This document shows, one piece after another, positions 54,618-62,266 of a DNA stretch of 64,000 bases. Each line of letters starts with the position of its first letter. Position 1 is the first letter of the stretch. The stretch spans positions 62,001 through 126,000 of the forward strand of contig JAFXKI010000004.1 of the NCBI GenBank assembly GCA_017531845.1, written 5' to 3'. The notes beneath the pieces were generated by a model, which did not search any database, was not told the origin of the DNA, and saw only the letters and a program-made list of their open reading frames with translations. The position numbers were made by a program, and so were the translations under genes. The stretch is from Opitutales bacterium. GTDB taxonomy: Bacteria; Verrucomicrobiota; Verrucomicrobiia; Opitutales; UBA953.

Positions 54618-56543
54618 TTACTTATCGTCGACGACTTCGAAGTCGGCATCGACGGCGCCGTTGCCGCCTTTCTTGGCGGATGAAGCGTCATTCTGCGGGG
54701 GCGGCGGAGGCGTTCCCGCTCCGGCTTGTTGTTGCTGCTGGGCGAATTGCTGAGCCGCCTGCATGATGCTTTCGATTTTGGAAACCTGTTCGTTAATCGC
54801 GTCGAGCGTGGAAGATTTGTCTTCGAGCACTTTCTTCGCGTCGGCGAGGAGCTTGTCCATTTCCGCTTTTTGTTCGGCGGGAACTTTGTCTCCGGCTTCC
54901 TTGATTTGCTTTTCGATTTGGAAAACGTAGGCGTCGAGCTTGTTGCGTGCTTCGGCGGTTTCGCGAAGGACTTTGTCTTCCGCGGCGTGAAGTTCGGCTT
55001 CCTTGCGAAGTTTTTCAACTTCGTCCTTGCTCAAGCCGGACGATCCCGTGATGGAAATTTCCTGGCTCTTGCCGGTGCCTTTGTCGATGGCGGAAACGTG
55101 CAAAATGCCGTTCGCGTCGATGTCGAAGGTAACTTCGATTTGCGGCGTGCCGCGCGGTGCGGGATTGATTCCGTCGAGGCGGAAAAGACCGAGCTGCTTG
55201 TTGTCCTTCGCCATCGGGCGTTCGCCTTGGAGAACACGGATGTCGACGGCTGTCTGATTGTCCGCGTAGGTCGAGAAAATCTGGGATTTTTTCGTCGGAA
55301 TCGTCGAGTTGCGTTCAATCATCGGCGTGGAAACGCCGCCGGCGGTTTCGATGGAAAGCGTGAGCGGCGTAACGTCGAGCAAAAGCACGTCGCGAACATC
55401 GCCCTTGAGCACGCCGCCCTGAATGGACGCTCCGATAGCGACGACTTCGTCCGGGTTCACGCCCTTGTGCGGTTCTTTTCCCGCGAGGCTGCGGGCGACT
55501 TCGACGACTTTCGGCATACGCGTCATACCGCCGACGAGAACGAGCTCGTTAATTTCGCTCATGGAAAGCTCGGCGTCGCGCAAGCATTTTTCAAACGGAA
55601 TGCGGGTGCGTTCGAGCAAGTCGTCGCAAAGCTGTTCGAGCTTGGCGCGCGTGAGCTGGACGTTCAAGTGCTTCGGTCCGGTTGCGTCCGCCGTGATGAA
55701 GGGCAGATTGATGTCGGTGGAATTGGTGGACGAAAGCGCGATTTTGGCTTTTTCCGCTTCTTCTTTCAGGCGTTGGAGCGCGATCGGGTCGTTGCGGAGG
55801 TCGATTCCGTTTTCGGCTTTGAAGCCGTCAACGAGCCAGGAAATGATGCGTTCGTCGAAATTATCGCCGCCGAGTTGAGTGTCGCCGTTGGTGGCTTTGA
55901 CTTCAAAAACGCCGTCGCCGATTTCGAGAATGGAAACGTCATACGTTCCGCCGCCGAGGTCGTAAACCGCGATTTTTTCGTCGGATTTTTTATCCAAACC
56001 GTAAGCGAGGGAAGCGGCGGTCGGTTCGTTGATGATGCGGAGCACTTCGAGCCCTGCGATCGTTCCCGCGTCCTTCGTGGCTTGGCGTTGAGCGTCGTTA
56101 AAATACGCGGGAACGGTGATGACCGCCTGCGTGATTTTTTCGCCGAGATAGGCTTCGGCGTCAGCTTTCATTTTGGCGAGCACCATCGCGGAGATTTGTT
56201 CCGGCGCGAAGGTTTCCGTTTTGCCGTTCACTTCCGCCTGAATTGCGGCGTCGCCGTTTTTACCTTCAACGACGGTGAACGGGAACGATTTGATTTCTTC
56301 CTGAACTTCCGCAAATTTACGGCCGATCAGGCGTTTTGCCGAAAAGATCGTGTTTTTCGGGTTCGTAACGGCTTGGCGTTTTGCCGCCTGACCGACGAGG
56401 CGTTCGCCGTTTTTCGCAAACGCGACAACGGAAGGCGTCGTGCGCGCGCCTTCGCTGTTCGGGATGACGACGGGTTCGCCGCCTTCCATGACAGCCATGC
56501 AAGAATTGGTGGTACCAAGGTCGATTCCAAGAATTTTACTCAT
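54618..56543 (-). CDS. dnaK: Chaperone protein DnaK (Hsp70)
   Basis: A 641-residue chaperone of normal length. It starts [22 protein letters not shown]. The ATPase domain (1-380) has [25 protein letters not shown] and [20 protein letters not shown]; the peptide-binding domain has [17 protein letters not shown]. The C-terminus has a Gln/Gly/Pro-rich stretch and ends FEVVDDK, near the EEVD-like bacterial end. grpE and dnaJ are not adjacent. No CIRCE element is seen upstream; the upstream gap carries repeat A instead. Confidence 0.98.
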   Translation of the reverse strand: MSKILGIDLGTTNSCMAVMEGGEPVVIPNSEGARTTPSVVAFAKNGERLVGQAAKRQAVTNPKNTIFSAKRLIGRKFAEVQEEIKSFPFTVVEGKNGDAAIQAEVNGKTETFAPEQISAMVLAKMKADAEAYLGEKITQAVITVPAYFNDAQRQATKDAGTIAGLEVLRIINEPTAASLAYGLDKKSDEKIAVYDLGGGTYDVSILEIGDGVFEVKATNGDTQLGGDNFDERIISWLVDGFKAENGIDLRNDPIALQRLKEEAEKAKIALSSTNSTDINLPFITADATGPKHLNVQLTRAKLEQLCDDLLERTRIPFEKCLRDAELSMSEINELVLVGGMTRMPKVVEVARSLAGKEPHKGVNPDEVVAIGASIQGGVLKGDVRDVLLLDVTPLTLSIETAGGVSTPMIERNSTIPTKKSQIFSTYADNQTAVDIRVLQGERPMAKDNKQLGLFRLDGINPAPRGTPQIEVTFDIDANGILHVSAIDKGTGKSQEISITGSSGLSKDEVEKLRKEAELHAAEDKVLRETAEARNKLDAYVFQIEKQIKEAGDKVPAEQKAEMDKLLADAKKVLEDKSSTLDAINEQVSKIESIMQAAQQFAQQQQQAGAGTPPPPPQNDASSAKKGGNGAVDADFEVVDDK

Positions 56544-56816
56544 AGTGCTTTCGTTTAATGCAAAGCCCGTGCCAAGTTTTTAAAAAGATGAATTAAAAAA
56601 TGTGACACGGCAAAGTTTGGTTGGGTTTTAACCACGGATAAACACGGATTTTCACGGATGTTTTTCTTCGTGGCTTTGTGAGAGACTTTTCTAAAAAACG
56701 TTCCCGCCCCTCTTAAATACGGCTTTGTGTCCTTTTGCGTTTCCGTAAAACTCAAGAAAAAGTGTCTGCGAAAATTTATTTGTGCCACGACACATTTTTA
56801 TTAGTTTTTCGCATGC
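56544..56816. repeat. Divergent gap with 30-bp repeat A, copy 2 (56631-56660)
   Basis: Holds an exact second copy of the 30-mer found at 19208-19237, with similar flanks, and one CGTTCCCG octamer. The dnaK (minus) and mtaB (plus) promoters must lie here, but no consensus is clear. Confidence 0.8.
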
Positions 56817-58145
56817 ATGGAAAAATTTTCCGATATCCGCCCGCTGAAGCGCGCGAGTTTGTTTACGCTGGGTTGCCGTCTCAATCAATATGAGACGGAG
56901 GCTTTGCGCGATCGCCTCGAAGCGCGCGGCTACGAAATTGTGCCGTGGGGCGTTCCCGCAGATCTTGCAATCATCAATTCCTGCACGGTAACGCAGCTTG
57001 CCGAAGCGAAATGCCGTCAGATTATCCGCGGTTTTATCAAGGCGAATCCGCAGGCGTTTTGCGCCGTGGTCGGCTGCTACTCGCAAACGGGCGCGGAGGC
57101 GATTGCAAAAATCGCGGGCGTGGATTTGATTGTCGGAAATAGAGACAAGCTCAATGTGCTCGATTTTATCGGAGACGGGGAAAAACGGGAACGCCCGGAA
57201 ATTATTTGCGGGAAAATGCCGACGGCGGAATTTTCGATTTCGGCTACCTGTGCTTCGCCGTTTACCAAGCGTGCGAATCTGAAAATTCAGGACGGCTGCA
57301 ATTTCATGTGCAGTTACTGCATTATTCCGTTTGCGCGCGGCAGAGCGCGTTCCCGCAACCTTGCGGATTTGGTCGCGGAGGCGCAGAGCCTTGCCGCGCG
57401 CGGCGTGCGCGAAATCACGCTCACGGGCGTGAATATCGGCACTTACGATAATTCCGGGAAAGACATTCTCGGCGTGGTCGACGCGGTTGCCGGCGTTCCC
57501 GGAATTGACCGCATTCGCATCGGCAGTATTGAGCCGAAAACGATTCCCGAGGGTATTTTTGACCGCATGAGCGATCCCGCGCACCCGCTCACGCCGTTTT
57601 TGCATTTGCCGCTCCAAAGCGGTTGCGAACGCATTTTGCGCGATATGCGCCGCCATTACACGCTTGCGGAATATTTGGATTTTATTCGCGAAATCGATCG
57701 CCGCGTGCCGGATATTTGTATCGGGACGGACATTATGATCGGTTTCCCCGGAGAAACGGACGAAGAATTTGCCGAAACCTGCCGCAATTTCACGGAAAAT
57801 CCGTTTGCCTACGCGCATGTTTTCACTTACTCGGAACGCGCGGGAACGCCCGCCGCGCGCCGCCCGGACCGCGTTCCCGTGCCTATTCGCCAACGCCGCT
57901 CCGTTGCCCTGCGCGAGCTTTCCGCCGCAAAGCACCGCGCTTTTATGCAGCGTTTTCTCGGGCGCGACGAAGAAATTCTTTTTGAAAATCCGCAGGGCGA
58001 AATTTGGCCCGGGTACACGAAAAATTTCGTGCGCGTGAACGTTCCCGCGAGCGAATTTCCCGGGGAAAATCTTGCAAATACATTTCGCACGGTGCGCCTG
58101 GATTCGATTTACGGCGATGCGGTTCTCGGCAAGAAACAAAAGTGA
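56817..58145 (+). CDS. mtaB: tRNA t6A37 methylthiotransferase MtaB
   Basis: A 442-residue radical SAM enzyme that adds a methylthio group to t6A37 of tRNA. The N-terminal domain (FTLGCRLNQYETEALRD, INSCTVTQLAEAKCRQ, VVGCYSQ) provides the three Cys of the second cluster. The radical SAM motif QDGCNFMCSYCIIPFARG lies near 158-175, and IMIGFPGETDEEF is typical. A C-terminal TRAM-like region is present. The phrase TLGCRLNQYE separates MtaB from MiaB and RimO. Divergent from dnaK. Confidence 0.94.
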   Translation: MEKFSDIRPLKRASLFTLGCRLNQYETEALRDRLEARGYEIVPWGVPADLAIINSCTVTQLAEAKCRQIIRGFIKANPQAFCAVVGCYSQTGAEAIAKIAGVDLIVGNRDKLNVLDFIGDGEKRERPEIICGKMPTAEFSISATCASPFTKRANLKIQDGCNFMCSYCIIPFARGRARSRNLADLVAEAQSLAARGVREITLTGVNIGTYDNSGKDILGVVDAVAGVPGIDRIRIGSIEPKTIPEGIFDRMSDPAHPLTPFLHLPLQSGCERILRDMRRHYTLAEYLDFIREIDRRVPDICIGTDIMIGFPGETDEEFAETCRNFTENPFAYAHVFTYSERAGTPAARRPDRVPVPIRQRRSVALRELSAAKHRAFMQRFLGRDEEILFENPQGEIWPGYTKNFVRVNVPASEFPGENLANTFRTVRLDSIYGDAVLGKKQK

Positions 58146-58455
58146 ATCAAACTTCCGCGCTACGTTTTTTAAGAACTTCGCGCTAAGCCGCCAAGCCGCG
58201 AAGTTTTGAAAAAAATAGGTAAAAAAGAAACCGCGAATAACCACGAATTATCACGAATGATTTTTTTATAAAAAAATTTTTGCGTCTTCGCGTCTTTGCG
58301 CGAAATTTTGGAACCTTGTATTAGGGACGATTTTGCTTCGCGCGGGAACGTTATGCGGCGAAACTTTCTTTTTCTTCTCCGTGAGCGGTGAGCGTTTCCT
58401 CAAAAAAAACGTGGTGGATTTTCGCGGGAACGCGGTTCAGAATTTCGGGCTTATT
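58146..58455. repeat. Intergenic repeat cluster before argJ
   Basis: Contains CAAGCCGCGAAGTTTT (58191-58206), a degenerate repeat A (near 58230-58250, CGCGAATAACCACGAATTATCACGAATG) and a TTCGCGTCTTTGCGCGA module (near 58286-58302), the same set as in the htpG-ppiC gap. The argJ frame is open from 58333 but the 41 codons before 58456 are not conserved. Confidence 0.65.
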
Positions 58456-59691
58456 ATGGCTATTGAATTTTTTGATGACTCTGTCGGTATTGCGGATGTT
58501 TCCGGTTTCTCCGTCGGTGCGGCGGCTTGTAATATTCGCGGGAACGCGGATTTGGCGCGCTTAGACGTTGCCGTTATTTTCTCCGAAAAACCCTGCACGG
58601 CGGCGGGCGCATTTACGACGAACGACGTGAAGGCGGCTCCGGTTTACGTTTCCCAAGCGCATTTGCGCGGCGCGGCGGCGGGAACGCCGATGCACGGGAT
58701 TGTGGCGACGAGCGGGAACGCAAATGCCTGCACGGGCGAGCAGGGCATGAAAGACGCAAACGCGATGTGCGAACTTGCGGCGGCGGCTTGCGGCGTTGCG
58801 CCGGAGCAGTTTTTTGTTTGCTCAACCGGACGCATCGGCGTGAATTTGCCGATGGAAAAAATGACGCGCGGGATCGCCGAAGCTGCAAAAAACCTCGCAG
58901 GAACGCCGGAAGAATCCTTGCGCGCTGCAGACGCGATTCTTACTTCCGATACGCGCCGCAAAACCTGCACGGCAAAGTTTACGGTAAACGGGAAAACCGT
59001 TACGATTTCCGGCATGGCAAAGGGCGCGGGAATGATTGAGCCGGGCATGGCAACGATGTTCGGCCTGCTCGCAACGGATGCGGAAATTTCTCAAAACCTC
59101 CTGCAGAAATGCCTTTGGAACGCGGTCGGCCAATCGTTTAACTGCGTTACCGTGGACGGCGATATGTCCACGAACGACACAGTGCTTGTGCTCGCCAACG
59201 GCGAAAGCGGCGTGAAAATTTCCGAGGAAGACGCGGGAACGCTCGCTCTTTTTAAGGAAGCTCTCAATGCGGTAACGTTTGGTCTGGCGCGAAAAATCGT
59301 CGGCGACGGAGAAAAAATTTCCCGCGTCGTAACCTTGCATATTTACGGTGCGCGCACGGCGGCGGATGCGAATAAAATTGCGCGTTCCATCGGAAATTCC
59401 CTGCTGGTGAAAGCTTCGTGGTGCGGAGGCGACCCGAATTGGGGACGCCTGCTTTGCTCGGCGGGCTACGCCAAATGCGGGATTGACCAAACGAAAATCG
59501 ATCTGTTTTACAACGACGTTCCCGTTTTCCTCAAAGGGGAGCTTCAGGCACAGAACGAAGCGGCGTGGCGCAAGGTTGTCGGGAACAAGGAGTTTGCGAT
59601 TCACATGCACCTGAATCTCGGCGTGCACGATTATCGCCTGATTTCCACGGATTTGACGGAAGCTTACGTTGATTTTAATAAAGGCGAATAG
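58456..59691 (+). CDS. argJ: Glutamate N-acetyltransferase / ornithine acetyltransferase ArgJ
   Basis: A 411-residue proenzyme of the arginine pathway that transfers acetyl from N-acetylornithine to glutamate. The start is MAIEFFDDSVGIADVSGFSVG. Autocleavage occurs between Ala and Thr in PGMATMFG; Thr-200 is the nucleophile. ATSGNANACTGEQGM, SWCGGDPNWGRLL and the C-terminal ISTDLTEAYVDFNKGE fit the family. Whether it is mono- or bifunctional cannot be read. tolB begins 33 bp later. No other arg gene is in view. Confidence 0.95.
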   Translation: MAIEFFDDSVGIADVSGFSVGAAACNIRGNADLARLDVAVIFSEKPCTAAGAFTTNDVKAAPVYVSQAHLRGAAAGTPMHGIVATSGNANACTGEQGMKDANAMCELAAAACGVAPEQFFVCSTGRIGVNLPMEKMTRGIAEAAKNLAGTPEESLRAADAILTSDTRRKTCTAKFTVNGKTVTISGMAKGAGMIEPGMATMFGLLATDAEISQNLLQKCLWNAVGQSFNCVTVDGDMSTNDTVLVLANGESGVKISEEDAGTLALFKEALNAVTFGLARKIVGDGEKISRVVTLHIYGARTAADANKIARSIGNSLLVKASWCGGDPNWGRLLCSAGYAKCGIDQTKIDLFYNDVPVFLKGELQAQNEAAWRKVVGNKEFAIHMHLNLGVHDYRLISTDLTEAYVDFNKGE

Positions 59692-59724
59692 TTTTTAATT
59701 CCTTATTCCTAATTTATTTTTTCC

Positions 59725-60954
59725 ATGTTTTCTTTTTTTAAAAAATCCGTTTTCGCGGCACTTGTCGCCTGCTTTGCCGGAGTTCCCGCGTTTGCGCAAT
59801 CGCGCGATGTCGTGGTGAGCGATCCGATTTTGATTAATGTGCGGCAGGGAATTTGCCCGATCAAGGTGCAATCTACGGATTCGGCGTTGGGCGGGCTTGT
59901 GCAAAAGGCGTTGGACTTGCACGGCGCGGTTGAAATGCGCACGAGCGGGAACGTTCCTGCCGTCAAAGTGGAGCGGCAAGGCGGCACACTCGTCGCTTCC
60001 TGCAAAATTTTCCCGCAGGAAATTGTGGTTGCGGGAACGGATAACGCTGCGGCACTTCGCCTTTGCGACGAAATTCTCGCCGCGCTCGGCAAGCCGTGGG
60101 GTTGGGATTTGAAGCCGATTTTCGCCAAAACAAAACTCGCCTTCGCCGCCGGCAACGGCGCAAAATCCGAAATTTACACGACGGAAAATCTTCTCTTTAA
60201 AAGCACGCGCAAGGTAACGAGCCACGGTTCCCGCTCGATTATGCCGCACTGGAATCCGGCGGGAACAAAGCTGCTCTACACCACATATTTCAAAAGCGGC
60301 GCGGCGGATATTTACATGCTTGATTTGGCGACGCTCAAATCCAAGCCTTTCGCCGCTTACAAAAACTCGAACACCGGCGGCGCATTTTCTCCCGACGGGA
60401 AAACGGTGGCGCTCGCGCTTTCCGTTCGCGGACCGATGAACATCTTTCTCTCGCCCGCTTCCGGCGGGAAGGCCCACGCGCTGGTGAAAGACGGCGATAC
60501 GTCCTCGTCCCCGTCGTTTTCTCCCGACGGAAAAACCGTTGTGTTCACGAGCGGAACCGCCGGCGCGCCGCGCCTCTACACCGTTCCCGTTTCCGGCGGG
60601 AAAAAAAACCGGATTTCAATTCCCGGCTTCGGCTACGCGACGGAGCCTTCCTGGAATCCCGTTTTTCCGAACAAAATCGCATTTTGCTACAACCGCTCCG
60701 GGAAAATGGCTGTCGCCGTTTACGATAGAAAAACCGGGCGCGCGTTTGATGTCGGCGCGCTCACGGGAACGCGTCGCTACTCGCATCCCGTTTGGTGCGC
60801 GGACGGGCGTCACATTGTCGTAACCGAGGAAATCGGGAAATCGACGGGTCTCGCTCTTGTCGATACCGGAAATCCGCAAAAGGCAAAATTCCGCCGCATC
60901 GGAATTGATTCTCTGAAAAATTGCTGTGATCCGGATACTTTGATTTTGAAATAA
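59725..60954 (+). CDS. tolB: TolB-like periplasmic beta-propeller protein
   Basis: A 409-residue protein with a signal peptide (MFSFFKKSVFAALVACFAG..., cleavage near residue 25, AFAQ). An N-terminal alpha/beta domain (about 30-150) is followed by a six-bladed propeller: repeats of the kind FSPDGKTVALALSVRGPMNIFL and FSPDGKTVVFTSGTAGAPRLYTV. TolB links Pal to the Tol complex for outer-membrane stability. tolA, tolR and pal are not adjacent; a TolQ-like gene is 7 kb away. The gene follows argJ closely. Confidence 0.86.
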   Translation: MFSFFKKSVFAALVACFAGVPAFAQSRDVVVSDPILINVRQGICPIKVQSTDSALGGLVQKALDLHGAVEMRTSGNVPAVKVERQGGTLVASCKIFPQEIVVAGTDNAAALRLCDEILAALGKPWGWDLKPIFAKTKLAFAAGNGAKSEIYTTENLLFKSTRKVTSHGSRSIMPHWNPAGTKLLYTTYFKSGAADIYMLDLATLKSKPFAAYKNSNTGGAFSPDGKTVALALSVRGPMNIFLSPASGGKAHALVKDGDTSSSPSFSPDGKTVVFTSGTAGAPRLYTVPVSGGKKNRISIPGFGYATEPSWNPVFPNKIAFCYNRSGKMAVAVYDRKTGRAFDVGALTGTRRYSHPVWCADGRHIVVTEEIGKSTGLALVDTGNPQKAKFRRIGIDSLKNCCDPDTLILK

Positions 60955-61093
60955 AAATATCGGGAGAAGCGGCTTTTGCCGTTCCCGGCGAGAGACCGTT
61001 GCTCGGAAAGAGTAATGCGCGGAAATTTTTTTCGTGCGAAACAGGTTCTTTTCAAAAGCGACAGGCGTGTCGCTTCTCCCGTGAAGGAAAAAA

Positions 61094-62158
61094 ATGAAGA
61101 ACGAACAAATTCTCGAAGTTTTAAAAAAAGTAGCTTATCCCGGGCTTTCCCGCGATATCGTTTCCTTCGGCTTGGTTAAGAAGGCGGAAGTTTCCGCCGA
61201 CGGGAACGTTGCCGTCGAAATCGCTGTAACGACCTCCAAGCCGGAAATACCCGAGCAACTTCAAAATGCCGTTGAGTCCGCTCTGAAAACCGCAGGCGTT
61301 CCCGCCGGGAAAATTTTTGTCGAAATCAAAACGACAATGCCTGCGGCGCCGGGCTCGACAACGCCTCCGCCGCCGCAGAAAATTCCCGGTGTGCGCCGTA
61401 TTATCGCCGTAGCCAGCGGCAAGGGCGGCGTCGGAAAATCAACGGTTGCCGCAAACCTTGCCGTCGCTCTTGCGCAGGTTTTGGAAGAGGAAGGCATTGC
61501 GCCCGCAGCAGGAAGCGTCGGCGTGCTCGACTGCGATATTTACGGACCGAGCATTCCGATGATGCTCGGAGTGAACGAACAACCGTTTTTGCGCGGGGAA
61601 AAAATCGTGCCGCCGGAAGCGCACGGGCTCAAAGTGATGTCGATGGGGCTTCTCGTGGACGAAAATTCACCCGTCGTGTGGCGCGGTCCCGTTGTGGGCA
61701 AGGCGATTCGGCAATTTGCCAACGACGTGGATTGGGGCGCACTTGAAGTGCTCGTGGTTGATTTGCCTCCGGGAACGGGCGATGCGCAGATTACGCTCGT
61801 GCAAACGCTTGCAATTGACGGAGCCGTGATTGTAACAACGCCGCAGGACGTTGCCGTTTCCGTGGCACAACGCGGAGCGCGCATGTTCTCCAAAGTGGAA
61901 GTTCCGCTTGTCGGCGTGATTGAAAATATGAGTTATTTCGAAAATCCGGCAACGGGAACGCGGGAATATATTTTCGGGAAAGGCGGCGGAGCTAAAACCG
62001 CCGGCATGCTCGAAACCGAACTGCTCGGAGAAATCCCGATTTGTGCGGAAATCCGTAGCGGCGGCGATGCGGGAACGCCGATTACAGCCGCCTCGCCCGC
62101 TTCCGTTCCGGCGCAAATTTTCCGCGCCGCCGCTCGCGAAATTCTACAGAAATTTTAG
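61094..62158 (+). CDS. Mrp/ApbC-type P-loop ATPase without the CxxC motif
   Basis: A 354-residue protein. An N-terminal DUF59-type domain (MIP18-like, about 5-80) is followed by a Pro-rich linker and a MinD-like ATPase domain. Walker A GKGGVGKST is at 109-116, with DCDIYGPSIPMMLG, DLPPGTGDAQ and TTPQDVAVSVAQRGARM. Fe-S carriers of this family usually have CxxC just after ENMSYF; here the segment is ENMSYFENPATGTREYIFG with no Cys. The ATPase is thus clear, but classical cluster bridging is doubtful. It lies after tolB with a 139-bp gap. Confidence 0.88.
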   Translation: MKNEQILEVLKKVAYPGLSRDIVSFGLVKKAEVSADGNVAVEIAVTTSKPEIPEQLQNAVESALKTAGVPAGKIFVEIKTTMPAAPGSTTPPPPQKIPGVRRIIAVASGKGGVGKSTVAANLAVALAQVLEEEGIAPAAGSVGVLDCDIYGPSIPMMLGVNEQPFLRGEKIVPPEAHGLKVMSMGLLVDENSPVVWRGPVVGKAIRQFANDVDWGALEVLVVDLPPGTGDAQITLVQTLAIDGAVIVTTPQDVAVSVAQRGARMFSKVEVPLVGVIENMSYFENPATGTREYIFGKGGGAKTAGMLETELLGEIPICAEIRSGGDAGTPITAASPASVPAQIFRAAAREILQKF

Positions 62159-62176
62159 TATTTTCGTTTTCTTTTC

Positions 62177-62210
62177 AAAAAAAACTCCGGTTGAAAAACC
62201 GGAGTTTTTT
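62177..62210 (+). terminator. Intrinsic terminator after the mrp-like gene
   Basis: Stem AAAACTCCGGTT/AACCGGAGTTTT with a GAAA loop, then T run. Confidence 0.92.
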
Positions 62211-62266
62211 CATTCAAAAATTTTGACGGGAACGCGAAATTTTGTTTTTTTTGTGCTCACTTCTAT

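Noticed and set aside
54726-56558. 610-codon plus-strand ORF
   Set aside because: Antisense of dnaK; Phe/Arg/Val-rich pattern typical of reading a GC-ending gene backwards.
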